Origin: JAISGQ01 sp964500965
GTDB lineage: Bacteria; Bacillota; Clostridia; Oscillospirales; Acutalibacteraceae
Length of the DNA stretch: 64,000 nucleotides
Reading direction: 5' to 3'
Assembly: GCA_964500965.1 (NCBI GenBank)
Contig: CAZCQZ010000003.1
Coordinates: 1 to 64,000 of the forward strand
Shown here: positions 44,423 through 54,398 of the stretch, piece after piece
How the letters are laid out: every line of letters begins with the position of its first letter
Position numbering within the stretch: the stretch's first letter is position 1
The notes under the pieces: model-generated
What the model was told of the DNA's origin: nothing
The model's input: the letters and a program-made list of their open reading frames with translations, nothing else
Database searches by the model: none
Made by a program: the position numbers and the translations under genes

Positions 44423-45700
44423 TTATTGTGCAATAAGCTTATCAAGATAAGATATTTTTGTGCAAACAGCGAGAATTTTTACTGCGGTTTTCAACTCATC
44501 GGGCGTAGGCGCTGTAGGTGCGATTCGTATATTACTGTCTTTGGGGTCTTTGCCGTAGGGGAATGTCGCTCCTGCCTTTGTCAGTGCCACACCTGCCTGC
44601 GCACAAAGGTCAACAATTTTTTTCGCACAGCCCTCCGGTGCTTCAAAGCTGATAAAATAGCCGCCGTCAGGGTCTGACCACTGGGCTATTCCCAAACCGC
44701 CCAACTCCTCCTTGAGCGTATTTGTCACCGCTTTAAATCTGGGTCTGAGTATTTCGGAATGTCTCTCCATTTGTCTTTCAAGTCCGCCGACTTTTTTAAT
44801 GTATGTACAGTGGCGGTACTGATTTATCTTGTCGGGTCCTATGGACTGTACCGTCATACGTTCCTTGATTGCCTTGACATTGGTAACGGAGGTTGCCATG
44901 CCTGCAAGTCCTGCGCCGGGGAATGTAATTTTCGATGTGGAGAAATACATATAAACCATATTGGGATTTCCTGCCTTTTTGCATTCCTCCAAAAGGTTTA
45001 AAAGCTTTCTGTCCTCACCGAACAGATTGTGTGCAAAATAGGCATTGTCCCAGAAAATTCTGAAATCCGGTGCGGCAGGCTTCAAATTTGCGAAACGCTT
45101 TACCACCTCGTCGGAATATGTAATGCCGGTGGGGTTTGAGTATTTCGGCACACACCATATGCCCTTAATCATCGGGTCGTAGCTTACAAGGGTTTCAATG
45201 GTGTCCATATCCGGACCGTCCTCATGATACTTTATAGGTATCATTTTAATACCGCAATACTCGGTTATGGCAAAATGCCTGTCGTAGCCGGGACAGGGGC
45301 AGAGGAATTTTACATCTCCCTGCTGCGCCCAGGGTACACCGCCGAGCAGACCATGACCCATTGCAGAGGAAATTGTATCGTACATCATGGTAAGGCTTGA
45401 ATTGCCGCCGACTATTATTTCATCGGTAGTAACACCGAATATATCGGCAAAAAACTGCTTTGCTTCCGCTATTCCGTCCAGTACGCCGTAGTTTCTCAGG
45501 TCTGTACCGTCCTCCGAAAACAGCTCACTTTCACTTGAAAGAACGTCAAACATCGGCATCGAAAGGGCAAGCTGCTCTTTGCTGGGGATTCCTCGCGTCA
45601 TGTTGAGCTTCAGCTTCATGTCGCAGTATTTTTCATATTCCTTTTTCAGCTCATCGCGAAGTGCAACTGCTTCCTGCCGGGTTAGGTTTTTATAATCCAA
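44423..45700 (-). CDS. Aminotransferase class I/II, aspartate aminotransferase subgroup Ic-like
   Basis: About 425 residues. PLP enzyme of the PF12897 type: KLKLNMTRGIPSKEQL, GGNSSLTMMYDTISSA, FLCPCPGYDRHF, WCVPKYSNPTGI, FWDNAYFAHNLF and the PLP Lys in STSKITFPGAG. Probably transaminates aspartate or a related amino acid. The start is unclear. A TTG 9 nt after AGGAG gives (M)DYKNLTRQEAVALR, close to the family's N-terminus. An ATG 9 nt earlier abuts the site directly. It follows asnS by 16 bp. Confidence 0.88.
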   Translation of the reverse strand: MDYKNLTRQEAVALRDELKKEYEKYCDMKLKLNMTRGIPSKEQLALSMPMFDVLSSESELFSEDGTDLRNYGVLDGIAEAKQFFADIFGVTTDEIIVGGNSSLTMMYDTISSAMGHGLLGGVPWAQQGDVKFLCPCPGYDRHFAITEYCGIKMIPIKYHEDGPDMDTIETLVSYDPMIKGIWCVPKYSNPTGITYSDEVVKRFANLKPAAPDFRIFWDNAYFAHNLFGEDRKLLNLLEECKKAGNPNMVYMYFSTSKITFPGAGLAGMATSVTNVKAIKERMTVQSIGPDKINQYRHCTYIKKVGGLERQMERHSEILRPRFKAVTNTLKEELGGLGIAQWSDPDGGYFISFEAPEGCAKKIVDLCAQAGVALTKAGATFPYGKDPKDSNIRIAPTAPTPDELKTAVKILAVCTKISYLDKLIAQ

Positions 45701-45716
45701 CTTAATCATCTCCTGA

Positions 45717-47111
45717 TTAAAACTCTGCTGTGCCTGTTGTACGCGGGAACGGGATAACATCGCGGATATTGCTTATGCCTGTGAGATACATTATCATGCG
45801 CTCAAAGCCCAGTCCGAAGCCGCAGTGCTTATTGCCGCCGTATCTGCGCAGGTCGAGATACCACCAGTAGTCCTCCTCGTTAAGTCCAAGCTCACCCATT
45901 CTTTCAAGAAGAACATCAAGGCGTTCCTCTCTCTGACTGCCGCCGACGATTTCACCGATGCCGGGTACAAGCAAATCCATTGCCGCAACGGTCTTGCCGT
46001 CATCATTAAGGCGCATATAGAAGCTCTTGATTTCTTTCGGATAATCGGTGACAAATACGGGGCACTTGAATACCTGCTCCGTAAGGTATCTTTCATGCTC
46101 GGTTTGCAGGTCTGTTCCCCACTCAACCTTGTATTCAAAATTATCGTTGTTCTTTTGGAGAAGCTCTACCGCTTCGGTATATGTGACGTGCGCAAACTCC
46201 GAGTTGAGAACGTGATTGAGACGCTCTTTCAAGCCTTTGTCAACAAAGCTGTTGAAGAAATCAATATCCTGCGGACAGGTTTCAAGAACATGGGCAATTA
46301 TTGCTTTTATCATGTCCCTTGCAAGCTCCATATCGTCGTTGAGGTCTGCGAATGCTATTTCAGGCTCTATCATCCAAAACTCGGCCGCATGGCGCTGAGT
46401 GTAGGACTTTTCGGCACGGAATGTCGGTCCGAAAGTATAAATCTTGCCGAATGCCATTGCCATACATTCGCCCTCAAGCTGACCGGAAACGGTAAGTGAG
46501 GTGTGCTTCTGGAAGAAATCCTGAGAATAATCAATGCTTCCGTCCTCGTTTACGGGAGGATTTTTCATATCAAGGGTTGTTACCTGGAACATCTCACCTG
46601 CACCCTCGCAGTCACTTCCGGTGATGAGGGGTGTATGTGCATAAACAAAGCCGCGCTCCTGGAAAAACTTGTGAATCGCATAAGCCGCCGCCGAACGAAC
46701 TCTGAACGCCGCGCTGAATGTATTTGTTCTGGGTCTGAGATGAGCTATCGTTCTAAGAAATTCCATTGAATGGCGTTTCTTCTGAAGCGGATATTCCGGT
46801 GCGGATATTCCCTCAACTTCAATCTTTTCGGCGTGGATTTCAAAAGGCTGCTTTGCTTCGGGTGTGAGCAACAGCTCACCGGTTACAACCAGCGCCGCGC
46901 CTACGTTCTGCTTTGCGATTTCCTTGAAATTGTCAATCTTGCCGTCCTCAAAAACTATCTGCACGCCCTTAAAGCAGCTTCCGTCGTTAAGGTCGATAAA
47001 GCCCAGCACCTTTGAATCTCTTATGGTGCGCACCCAACCGGCAACCGTAACGGTTGTGCCGCCAAGCTCCTGTGCGGACTTGTAAAGCTTGCAAATTTCT
47101 GTCCTTTTCAT
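45717..47111 (-). CDS. asnS: Asparaginyl-tRNA synthetase
   Basis: About 464 residues. N-terminal OB-fold anticodon-binding domain ([25 protein letters not shown]), then a class II core with motif 2 in [25 protein letters not shown] and motif 3 in [27 protein letters not shown]. The residues after the motif 2 loop fit Asn rather than Asp specificity. The ATG overlaps the rpiB stop by 1 bp (TAATG), with GGAGG upstream. Confidence 0.97.
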   Translation of the reverse strand: MKRTEICKLYKSAQELGGTTVTVAGWVRTIRDSKVLGFIDLNDGSCFKGVQIVFEDGKIDNFKEIAKQNVGAALVVTGELLLTPEAKQPFEIHAEKIEVEGISAPEYPLQKKRHSMEFLRTIAHLRPRTNTFSAAFRVRSAAAYAIHKFFQERGFVYAHTPLITGSDCEGAGEMFQVTTLDMKNPPVNEDGSIDYSQDFFQKHTSLTVSGQLEGECMAMAFGKIYTFGPTFRAEKSYTQRHAAEFWMIEPEIAFADLNDDMELARDMIKAIIAHVLETCPQDIDFFNSFVDKGLKERLNHVLNSEFAHVTYTEAVELLQKNNDNFEYKVEWGTDLQTEHERYLTEQVFKCPVFVTDYPKEIKSFYMRLNDDGKTVAAMDLLVPGIGEIVGGSQREERLDVLLERMGELGLNEEDYWWYLDLRRYGGNKHCGFGLGFERMIMYLTGISNIRDVIPFPRTTGTAEF

Positions 47112-47572
47112 TATTCTTCCTCCATATCTAAGCAAACACCGTTTTCGATATTTGCTATCATATCTATTCTGGTTTTATGCTTGCCGCCCTCAAAAGGTGT
47201 ATTAAGGAAAATATCCACAAGTTTTATCGCCTTTTCCGTTTCAAGCACTCTCGCACCCATGCACATTACATTCGCATCATTGTGCCGTCTGGTAAATTCG
47301 GTGGAAAACTCATCAGAACAAACTGCGGCGCGAATACCTTTCACCTTGTTTGCCGCCATTGACATTCCGATTCCCGTTCCGCAGATAAGTATTCCGCGCT
47401 CCGTTTCACCGCTTACTACCTTTTGGCACAGGTCGTATGCGTAAACGGGATAGTGGACTGACTGCGTGGAATGACAACCCACATCAATGTAGTCAACACC
47501 CTTTTCGTCAAGGTGCTTCATGACCTCGCATTTCAGCTCATAGCCTGCATGGTCGCATCCGATAGCTATCAT
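47111..47572 (-). CDS. rpiB: Ribose 5-phosphate isomerase B
   Basis: 153 residues, RpiB/LacA/LacB family. [13 protein letters not shown] at the start, [10 protein letters not shown], the active-site segment [24 protein letters not shown] with Cys, and [17 protein letters not shown]. It interconverts ribose 5-phosphate and ribulose 5-phosphate, complementing the rpe gene elsewhere in the window. Precedes asnS with 1-bp overlap. Confidence 0.95.
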   Translation of the reverse strand: MIAIGCDHAGYELKCEVMKHLDEKGVDYIDVGCHSTQSVHYPVYAYDLCQKVVSGETERGILICGTGIGMSMAANKVKGIRAAVCSDEFSTEFTRRHNDANVMCMGARVLETEKAIKLVDIFLNTPFEGGKHKTRIDMIANIENGVCLDMEEE

Positions 47573-47598
47573 TTTATCAGCTCCTGTTTATCATTATA

Positions 47599-48282
47599 TT
47601 ATTGACGTTTTTTCAATTCTCTTTCAGCCTGAGGAAGTCTGAGATATATGGGCTGAAGCTCTTTTGCTTCCGTATAAGCTTCAGTCATATTCTCCGCTGC
47701 CGCCGCAACTCCGTACGCACTCTGCATACGGACGTTTTCCGGCGCAAGAATAAGTTTATCATATGTCATACTGTTTTTGCAAATGACCGCTCCGTCACCT
47801 GCCAGAACTACGGTTTCGTTCATCTCCGCCAGCTCCTTTTCAAGCTCGGCTATGGAGATTGCTCTGTCCTCACAAAGGCGTATGGGCTTTCCGTTTTCAA
47901 ACCTGAAAAGCGCGTTATACACCTGCTGACATCTCGCGTCCATAACAGCGCATACAACGCCGTTGTTTATCTGCGCTGTCAGCGCAATCGCCGCAAGTGT
48001 TGACACCCCTGAGCATTTGATATTATTTGTAAAAGCAAGTCCCTTTACGGTCGCCACACCAATCCTAACTCCGGTAAATGAGCCCGGACCTGCCGACACG
48101 GCAATCAAATCCAGGTCATCAATGGCAACTCCCGCACCTTTCAGGGTACTTTCGACCATTGGCATAAGGGTCTGGCTGTGGGTTAAGCCGATATTGAGAA
48201 AGCTTTGGGCAATGAGCTTTCCGTTATCCGTAACGGCGCAGGAGGCAGACACCGCCGAACTGTCCAATGCAAGTATTCTCAT
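47599..48282 (-). CDS. tsaB: tRNA threonylcarbamoyladenosine biosynthesis protein TsaB
   Basis: 227 residues, the ASKHA-fold scaffold of the bacterial t6A machinery. MRILALDSSAVSASCAV, GLTHSQTLMP, and AVSAGPGSFTGVRIGVATVKGLA are diagnostic. It bridges TsaD and TsaE. Its ATG overlaps the tsaE stop (ATGA); upstream in-frame residues belong to the overlap and are not used. Confidence 0.95.
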   Translation of the reverse strand: MRILALDSSAVSASCAVTDNGKLIAQSFLNIGLTHSQTLMPMVESTLKGAGVAIDDLDLIAVSAGPGSFTGVRIGVATVKGLAFTNNIKCSGVSTLAAIALTAQINNGVVCAVMDARCQQVYNALFRFENGKPIRLCEDRAISIAELEKELAEMNETVVLAGDGAVICKNSMTYDKLILAPENVRMQSAYGVAAAAENMTEAYTEAKELQPIYLRLPQAERELKKRQ

Positions 48283-48716
48283 TTCAATACCTCCGCTTCG
48301 TCTGTCACTGTGAACACTCTGCTTTCGCAATCGTCGCCCTGACTTATTTCGATTTTTATTGCGGATTCGGGAATTGCAGAATCAATATTCTCGCTCCACT
48401 CGATTACCACTACACCGTTTCCGACATAGTCAAAGAAACCCGTTTGGTAAAGGTCCTCCCAAGTTTCTATTCTGTACATATCGAAATGGTAAAGCCTGCA
48501 TCTGCCGCAATGTTCATGGACAAGTGCAAAGGTCGGACTGCTGACATCTCTTTTGTCAACTCCCAGTCCTTTTGCCAATCCTCTTGTAAATGTTGTCTTT
48601 CCCATGCCCAGTCCGCCGTAAAGCGCAATCACTTCACGCCCTTTAAGCTTTCCTGCCAGCTCAAAGCCCAGCTTTTCTGTCTCATGAGAGTTTTTCGTTT
48701 CATAAATATATTTCAT
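48279..48716 (-). CDS. tsaE: tRNA threonylcarbamoyladenosine biosynthesis ATPase TsaE
   Basis: 145 residues. Walker A in LYGGLGMGKTTFTRGLAKGLG, then VSSPTFALVHEH and a Walker B-like LYHFDMYRIE. It drives the TsaB-TsaD complex that modifies A37 of ANN-decoding tRNAs. Begins 1 bp after the fhs stop. Confidence 0.95.
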   Translation of the reverse strand: MKYIYETKNSHETEKLGFELAGKLKGREVIALYGGLGMGKTTFTRGLAKGLGVDKRDVSSPTFALVHEHCGRCRLYHFDMYRIETWEDLYQTGFFDYVGNGVVVIEWSENIDSAIPESAIKIEISQGDDCESRVFTVTDEAEVLK

Positions 48717-48717
48717 A

Positions 48718-50379
48718 TCAAAACAGTCCGCTTATCTTTGAATCGGTATTTACGTCAATCTTTGTTGCCGCAGGCACTTTAGGCAAGCCGGGCATTGTCA
48801 TTATATCCCCTGCCAGCGCAACAACAAAGCCTGCGCCGTTTGAAAGTCTTACAGACTTTATGGTTATATTAAAGCCGCTCGGTCTGCCCAGCAATGCAGG
48901 ATTATCGGAAAGGGAATACTGGGTCTTCGCCATGCATACCGGCATATCCTTTGCAAGCTCCTCGATTGCCGCTATCTCACGGTTTGCCGCCGCGGTAAAT
49001 TCAACTCCGTCCGCGCCGTAGATGTTTCTTGCCACTGCCGTGATTTTTTCTTTTATTGTCGCTTTCACATCGTATATCGGCGTAAAGTCATTTTTCTTTT
49101 CACAGGCATCGCATACTTTTTCGGCAAGCTCCGTGCCGCCCTTGCCGCCGTTTGCAAAAACATCGGAAAGAGCAAAATCCGCGCCAAGCTCAATGCAGTA
49201 ATTTTTAATGTAGTCAAGCTCCTCCTGCGTATCGGTAAGGAATCGGTTTATTGCCACGACAACCGGTACTCCGTACTTTTTCAGATTTTCGATATGCGCT
49301 CCCAGATTTACTATACCGCGCTTTAACGCATCCATGCTGTCATCGGCAATCTTCGGGTTTTCTCTGCCGTTGTATTTAAGCGCTCTCACCGTTGCCACAA
49401 GTACGATTGCAGAGGGTGCAAGCCCTGCCATGCGGCACTTTATATCGAGGAACTTTTCTGCTCCCAAATCAGAGCCGAAGCCTGCTTCGGTAATGCAATA
49501 GTCCGCAAGCTTTAAGCCGAGCTTTGTGGCTCTTACGGAATTACAGCCGTGGGCTATATTTGCAAAAGGTCCGCCATGCATGAGAGCCGGTGTGCCCTCA
49601 AGGGTCTGCACAAGATTCGGCTTTATTGCGTCCTTGAGCAGTGCGGTCATTGCCCCCTCGGCATTTATGTCCTTTGCAAAAACCGGCGCGCCGGAATATG
49701 TATATGCTATAAGTATATTTCCGAGCCGTTTTTTCAGGTCATCAATATCGGAAGCAAGACAGAGAATCGCCATTACTTCGCTGGCAACCGTTATAATAAA
49801 TCCGTCTTCTCTGGGTACACCGTTTGACTTGCCGCCCAGACCTATGGTTATATTTCTCAATGCACGGTCATTCATATCAAGGCATCTTTTAAAGGTGATT
49901 CTTCTGGGGTCTATGCCCAGCTCATTGCCCTGCTGTAAATGATTGTCAAGCATTGCACAAAGGAGGTTATTTGCCGCTGTTATGGCGTGCATATCTCCGG
50001 TAAAGTGAAGATTTATATCCTCCATGGGGATTACCTGACTGTAGCCGCCGCCGGCGGCACCGCCCTTAACCCCGAAAACAGGACCTAATGACGGCTCTCT
50101 CAATGCGATTACAGCCTTTTTGCCGATATGCGCCATAGCCTGTCCCAGTCCGATTGTTGTGGTGGTTTTTCCCTCTCCTGCCGGAGTGGGGTTTATAGCC
50201 GTCACAAGCACAAGCTTTCCGTCCCTGCCCTTTGAAAGACGTTCTATCGCTTCCTCGGTAATTTTCGCTTTGTACGGTCCGTACAGTTCCAAATCGTCAT
50301 TTGTGATGCCCAACGTTTCCGCAATTTTTTCGATTTTATAAATTTTGGCGTTCTGTGCTATCTCAATATCGGTAAGCAT
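48718..50379 (-). CDS. fhs: Formate-tetrahydrofolate ligase
   Basis: 553 residues, normal length. ATP-dependent synthesis of 10-formyl-THF, a one-carbon/Wood-Ljungdahl methyl-branch enzyme. [20 protein letters not shown] is the P-loop, [36 protein letters not shown] the substrate region, and [25 protein letters not shown] the C-terminal mark. The ATG follows GGAGGGTATACT. First gene of a six-gene run (fhs-tsaE-tsaB-rpiB-asnS-aminotransferase). Confidence 0.97.
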   Translation of the reverse strand: MLTDIEIAQNAKIYKIEKIAETLGITNDDLELYGPYKAKITEEAIERLSKGRDGKLVLVTAINPTPAGEGKTTTTIGLGQAMAHIGKKAVIALREPSLGPVFGVKGGAAGGGYSQVIPMEDINLHFTGDMHAITAANNLLCAMLDNHLQQGNELGIDPRRITFKRCLDMNDRALRNITIGLGGKSNGVPREDGFIITVASEVMAILCLASDIDDLKKRLGNILIAYTYSGAPVFAKDINAEGAMTALLKDAIKPNLVQTLEGTPALMHGGPFANIAHGCNSVRATKLGLKLADYCITEAGFGSDLGAEKFLDIKCRMAGLAPSAIVLVATVRALKYNGRENPKIADDSMDALKRGIVNLGAHIENLKKYGVPVVVAINRFLTDTQEELDYIKNYCIELGADFALSDVFANGGKGGTELAEKVCDACEKKNDFTPIYDVKATIKEKITAVARNIYGADGVEFTAAANREIAAIEELAKDMPVCMAKTQYSLSDNPALLGRPSGFNITIKSVRLSNGAGFVVALAGDIMTMPGLPKVPAATKIDVNTDSKISGLF

Positions 50380-50409
50380 AGTATACCCTCCAAATTTTAT
50401 TGTTAAAAG

Positions 50410-50438
50410 ATTATAACACATTATTCATAATGTTTAAA
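50410..50438 (-). promoter_or_regulatory. Possible promoter of fhs
   Basis: On the minus strand TTTAAA, 17 bp, TATAAT with an upstream TGT (extended -10). The -35 is weak. Confidence 0.45.
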
Positions 50439-50447
50439 GTATTTTGC

Positions 50448-50476
50448 TTGAATTAAGTCGAAGTTAAATATATAAT
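50448..50476 (+). promoter_or_regulatory. Promoter of the rodA/ftsW-type gene
   Basis: TTGAAT and TATAAT are separated by 17 bp on the plus strand, back to back with the fhs promoter. Confidence 0.65.
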
Positions 50477-50544
50477 ATTCAGTGTCACAGACAAAAAAAT
50501 TTGGTAAAGATACCTTTTCATTATATTCAAAACGGGGTGATAGT

Positions 50545-51696
50545 GTGCAAAAAGTTCTTTCTTTTCTTAAAAAAACGGGCTTTGCCGTGCTTAAATACAT
50601 AAAATCAACCTATATCGCACTTTGGATTACCGTTCTTTGCGCTTCGGTTTTCAGCTGTATGCTTGTTTACAGCGCAACTCGTGACAACGGTTCACGAAGA
50701 ATTGCCGTTCAGCTTATAGCCTGTATTGTCGGTTACATCGGTGCCGTGGTCATATCCACCATGGACTATGAGCGGCTCGGTGAGCTGTGGTATCTTATTG
50801 CCGCCGTGTGCGTGAGTCTGGTTCTGGCTACCTTTGTAGTCGGCGTTAAAGGTAACGAGCTGGCGGACGATAAGGCGTGGCTTCGTATTTTCGGCGTCAG
50901 CTTTCAGCCCTCGGAGCTTATGAAAATCGGCTTTATTGTCACATTTTCCTATCACTTATCCCTAACCATAAAGGCAGGGCACATAAATTCCATTCCTCAT
51001 CTGCTTCTGGTTGTCGGTCACGGTCTTATTCCGGTCGTGCTGATTCTGCTACAGGGTGATACCGGTAACGCCATGATTTTTGCTCTGATATTCGCTTTTA
51101 TGATTTTTTGCAGCGGCATCGACTGGAAATACATCGCACTCGTTGTTATCGTCGCATTGTGCGCAGTGCCGTTTATTTGGCAAAAGCTTCCCTCGTTCCA
51201 GAGGGAACGTTTCCGCGCCGTTTATTTTCCGCAGGAGGGTGACGAGCTCGGCGCTCTCTATCAGCAGACCCTCGGAAGAATGGCTCTCGGCTCCGGCGGC
51301 ATTACCGGTCAGGGCTGGAAACAGGGTGCTCTTGTTCAGTCGGGTATTATCCCCGAAGATTATACAGACTTTATATTTACCGTTTGCGGCGAAGAATTCG
51401 GACTTATCGGGTGCGTATTTATCCTGCTGATTGAAGTCTCGATTATTATTCTCGCTCTGCGCGCCGGTCTGACCGCTCGTGACAATATGGGCAAATTTAT
51501 CTGCCTCGGCTTTATTGCGCTTATCGCAACCCAGACGATTTTCAATGTCGGAATGTGCCTTGTTGTACTCCCCGTTATCGGTATTACATTGCCGTTTATA
51601 AGCGCCGGCGGTTCTTCAAGTATGTGTCTTTATTTCGGATTCGGGCTTATCTTAAGCGTGTATATGCGGCGTAATGAAGCAAAATTGCGGATATGA
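50545..51696 (+). CDS. rodA: FtsW/RodA/SpoVE family peptidoglycan polymerase
   Basis: About 383 residues. SEDS-family membrane glycosyltransferase with about ten helices. Seen: WLRIFGVSFQPSELMKIGF, LQGDTGNAMIFALIF, FRERFRAVYFP-like region, LGRMALGSGGITGQGWKQG, and GITLPFISAGGSSSMCLYFGFGLILSV. It polymerises lipid II during elongation or, in some paralogues, division or sporulation. RodA is the best guess but FtsW/SpoVE cannot be excluded. Start: GTG after GGGGTGA; an upstream in-frame GTG lacks a site. Confidence 0.88.
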   Translation: MQKVLSFLKKTGFAVLKYIKSTYIALWITVLCASVFSCMLVYSATRDNGSRRIAVQLIACIVGYIGAVVISTMDYERLGELWYLIAAVCVSLVLATFVVGVKGNELADDKAWLRIFGVSFQPSELMKIGFIVTFSYHLSLTIKAGHINSIPHLLLVVGHGLIPVVLILLQGDTGNAMIFALIFAFMIFCSGIDWKYIALVVIVALCAVPFIWQKLPSFQRERFRAVYFPQEGDELGALYQQTLGRMALGSGGITGQGWKQGALVQSGIIPEDYTDFIFTVCGEEFGLIGCVFILLIEVSIIILALRAGLTARDNMGKFICLGFIALIATQTIFNVGMCLVVLPVIGITLPFISAGGSSSMCLYFGFGLILSVYMRRNEAKLRI

Positions 51697-51701
51697 ATAT
51701 A

Positions 51702-51736
51702 GGGGGCTGTGAAAAACTTACGTTTTTTACAGCCCC
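51702..51736. terminator. Bidirectional terminator between rodA and the DUF4363 gene
   Basis: The stem GGGGCTGT-AAAAAC / GTTTTTTACAGCCCC has a 4-nt loop and contains the stop region of the convergent genes. Confidence 0.8.
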
Positions 51737-52087
51737 TTATAATATATTATTGAGCTTCGGCATTTGGCTTTCTTTAAGATGCTCCATTGCAAGTTTTATT
51801 TCCACACAGCACCTTTTAAACTGTCCTTCGTCCGTTGTTCGCACCTCATCCAACGCTCCTATAAGTGCAGTGACCTCCTCAAGCTCATTGTGGTCAAAAT
51901 ACAGTGCCGCCGTTTCGCTGTAACGCTCCCATTCCCTTTCAAGCTCCGATGTGCTGCCGTTGCCGTTATAAATTCTATCCGTCATTTCCGTTATATCATC
52001 GGCAAAGCCTGTGGCATAAACAGATGAAGCTATACACACCACTGCCAGAAATACGGCTATAACCGCTCCGCTTATAAATCTGCTCAT
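51737..52087 (-). CDS. DUF4363 family protein
   Basis: 116 residues. One N-terminal membrane or signal segment (FISGAVIAVFLAVVCIASSVYA), then a helical domain with EREWERYSETAALYFDHNELEEV, which is the DUF4363 pattern. Function unknown. The ATG overlaps the DUF421 stop by 4 bp; DUF421-DUF4363 pairs are common in clostridia, suggesting the two act together at the membrane. Confidence 0.85.
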   Translation of the reverse strand: MSRFISGAVIAVFLAVVCIASSVYATGFADDITEMTDRIYNGNGSTSELEREWERYSETAALYFDHNELEEVTALIGALDEVRTTDEGQFKRCCVEIKLAMEHLKESQMPKLNNIL

Positions 52088-52728
52088 TTATTTTCTTTCC
52101 TCACTATTTTGTATTTTCCGTCCTCCGACGCTACCATAATGTATACGTCCTCAAGCTCGGTTTTTTCCTTTTTTAATGTCTCGGCAATTTTTTCCTCGCT
52201 CCATGTGACAAGCTGCATGGAGTTTTTTTCTATGCAACCGTCATCAATCACCAGAGCATACATTGGCGTTATTTTCTCCTTGCTTCCGCTTTTTTCAAGT
52301 ATGCTCAACACTCCGTCCGTCTCAACAACCGCATACTCCACTTCGTCGATGTCGAATATCCCGTTCTTGCGAAGCTCCTCAAACAAATCCTCGTTTGAAA
52401 AACGGATTTTTTTCATCGCCTGCTGGTCTATCTCTCCCCTGACTATTACCACAACCGGTTTACCGCTGACTACATGGCGCAATCCGCTGTTTTTAAGCAT
52501 TATATACGACAGCCCAAGCTCCAGTAAAACCAGGGTTAATATGGGCATTACGCCGGTCAGGAGCGGCGTTCCTATATCCTGCATGGGGATTGATGCAACG
52601 TTTGAAATCATCAGCGTTACAACCAGTTCAGCCGCCTGCATTTCTCCGATTTGCCGCTTTCCCATTATTCTGATTGCAAATACCACAAGCGCAAACAGCA
52701 ATGCGGTTCTTATTACCAATACAAGCAT
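52084..52728 (-). CDS. DUF421 family membrane protein (YetF/YdfS type)
   Basis: 214 residues. Three N-terminal helices (about 1-75) with RIMGKRQIGEMQAAELVVTLMISNVASIPMQD, then a cytosolic domain with GKPVVVIVRGEID and a YVAV-like EVEYAVVETDG. Members of this family affect spore germination and membrane processes in Bacillus, but the biochemical role is not settled. Confidence 0.9.
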   Translation of the reverse strand: MLVLVIRTALLFALVVFAIRIMGKRQIGEMQAAELVVTLMISNVASIPMQDIGTPLLTGVMPILTLVLLELGLSYIMLKNSGLRHVVSGKPVVVIVRGEIDQQAMKKIRFSNEDLFEELRKNGIFDIDEVEYAVVETDGVLSILEKSGSKEKITPMYALVIDDGCIEKNSMQLVTWSEEKIAETLKKEKTELEDVYIMVASEDGKYKIVRKENK

Positions 52729-52763
52729 ATTTTCTTCCTTTCGCTTTTTTGTTATTATGTGCG

Positions 52764-52796
52764 AAAAAAAGAAAAAGTGCCCTGAAAGGGCACTTG
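52764..52796 (-). terminator. Terminator of the TIM-barrel isomerase gene
   Basis: A 9-bp stem AAGTGCCCT / AGGGCACTT with a 3-nt loop is followed on the minus strand by TTTCTTTTTTT. Confidence 0.88.
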
Positions 52797-52803
52797 CATA
52801 AAT

Positions 52804-53613
52804 TTACCTGCGCTTCTTTTTAAAGGTTGTTCCGTCATCAAGCAGACCGTTCATATATTCAAAGGATTCTTTAAGCTCCGAAAGCTTTTCAAAATCGCGT
52901 CTGTACACCTCGATGACCCAGGTGGGATTGTTGTTGAATTTGTCCAGTATGCACTTCATTCTGTAATAATCCATGTTTCCGCGACCGGGCAACATACAAT
53001 CACGCATGGCACTGTTATCACTGCAATGAATATGGACTATGCTGTCCCCTATTTTTTCAAGAAAATCGTAGGGGTCGTAGCCGCTTCTTATTGCCTGCTT
53101 TACATCAAACACGAATTTCCCGTATTTTCCAAGCTGATTTTTCATTTTCAGAAGAAAATCCGGATTCTGGCTTCTGTGAAGATTTACATTTTCCTGCGCA
53201 AGAGTTACTCCCATTTTTTCGCCGCACTCGGCGATTTTCAGGAAGCGTTCAATATATTTTCCGTCGGGAACATTGCCCGGAAGCCTGTCTCCGTGCAAAA
53301 CAACCACCGACGCATCCAGCTTATTTGCTGCATAAAAATACTGCTTATAGGTTTCAAGCATATCCGTAAAGCGGCGTTCATAGTCCGAAAAGAACATGAA
53401 CGGCTCCATTTGTGACGAATAAGGGTGAACGGAATACACCGTGCCGCCGCTTTTTTTGATGAGCCTGGCAATATATCTGACATATGAAGCTTCAAGCTCG
53501 GATGAGGTATTGAAAAAAACCTCAAACTCCCTCACGCCCATATCAATCAATGTCGAGATAGAGCGTTCGGTCAGCATCGGATATAAACAGGCTGTCGAAA
53601 CACCAACCTTCAT
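52804..53613 (-). CDS. Sugar phosphate isomerase/epimerase-like TIM-barrel protein
   Basis: 269 residues of the AP-endonuclease-2 (xylose isomerase-like) superfamily. VGVSTACLYPM at strand 1, VYSVHPYSS, VVLHGDRLPG, LAQENVNLHR (metal Glu), FVFDVKQAIRSGYDPYDF, DSIVHIHCSDNSAMRDCMLPGRGNMDY and WVIEVYRRDF. Metal-binding His, Glu and Asp residues are in the expected strands. The substrate is not known. GGAAGGATG lies before the ATG. Confidence 0.85.
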   Translation of the reverse strand: MKVGVSTACLYPMLTERSISTLIDMGVREFEVFFNTSSELEASYVRYIARLIKKSGGTVYSVHPYSSQMEPFMFFSDYERRFTDMLETYKQYFYAANKLDASVVVLHGDRLPGNVPDGKYIERFLKIAECGEKMGVTLAQENVNLHRSQNPDFLLKMKNQLGKYGKFVFDVKQAIRSGYDPYDFLEKIGDSIVHIHCSDNSAMRDCMLPGRGNMDYYRMKCILDKFNNNPTWVIEVYRRDFEKLSELKESFEYMNGLLDDGTTFKKKRR

Positions 53614-53688
53614 TGTATCATCCTTCCCGGCAATAATTACCTTTGCTTCTTTTTCTGCGTTATGTTATCATAATGGCGGTGAATCATT

Positions 53689-53940
53689 ATGAAAATTATT
53701 AACGGCATTTATTTACAACTCCAAAATCTAACCTGGCTTGCTGTGCGGATTTTACAGGCTACAAACTGCATTTTCTGCATTACTCTGCTTTCTGCACTGG
53801 CATTTACACTTTTTCCCGATATTGCATCGGATCCGGTTAACGCCGCGCTTATTGCCGATGAGCTGCTCCATGCCTCAACCAGACTTCTGACTCTCGGCAT
53901 CATTTCCGCTTTTGCCTCCGACATAGCCGTCCGTATTTGA
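53689..53940 (+). CDS. Small hypothetical membrane protein
   Basis: 83 residues with two hydrophobic stretches (about 23-45 and 65-82). GGCGGTGA lies 6 nt before the ATG. No recognised family. It stands alone between divergent and convergent neighbours; the coding nature rests on the ribosome site and a membrane-protein-like composition. Confidence 0.55.
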   Translation: MKIINGIYLQLQNLTWLAVRILQATNCIFCITLLSALAFTLFPDIASDPVNAALIADELLHASTRLLTLGIISAFASDIAVRI

Positions 53941-54011
53941 TTATACTATTTCTAAAATAGAATTTCAAGCTATTTGTCACTTAAAAGTCTAAGTCTGCCA
54001 TTTTGCAAAAT

Positions 54012-54239
54012 CTAATCTCTGTTTTTCAGATATATCACAACCGAAACAATCGCACCGACAACTAAATAAACTCCGATAACAGCACAGAACATTTCCGCCA
54101 GCATACCGATTACCCAAATATCTTTAACGGCGGAGAAAATCCACCCTGTCAGTGCGCCTATTCCCGCATACAGCACGATTGACACTATCAGTCCCATGAG
54201 ACTTGAAGCCATTGAGCTTAATGGAAAGAACGCTTTCAT
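54012..54239 (-). CDS. Small two-helix membrane protein
   Basis: 75 residues with two to three hydrophobic helices (LMGLIVSIVLYAGIGALTGWIF and MFCAVIGVYLVVGAIVSVVIYL). A GAGGG site lies upstream of the ATG. No recognised function or family. Confidence 0.6.
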   Translation of the reverse strand: MKAFFPLSSMASSLMGLIVSIVLYAGIGALTGWIFSAVKDIWVIGMLAEMFCAVIGVYLVVGAIVSVVIYLKNRD

Positions 54240-54360
54240 ATCTATTGCCCTCTTTTATAATACTGCTTTCCGTAAATCTTTAATCGGGAAGCAGTATTAT
54301 TGTAATGCTTTTAGTACTTTAAAGTCAATACGTACCGTGAATATTATAAAAATTTGTTAA

Positions 54361-54398
54361 TTCGGACATTTTGCGGAAACTCGACGAAAATGTCCGAA
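54361..54398. repeat. Perfect 12-bp inverted repeat upstream of sigK
   Basis: TTCGGACATTTT (54361-54372) and AAAATGTCCGAA (54387-54398) flank a 14-nt loop, 33 bp before the sigK start. It could be a leader hairpin or a binding site. Confidence 0.8.
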
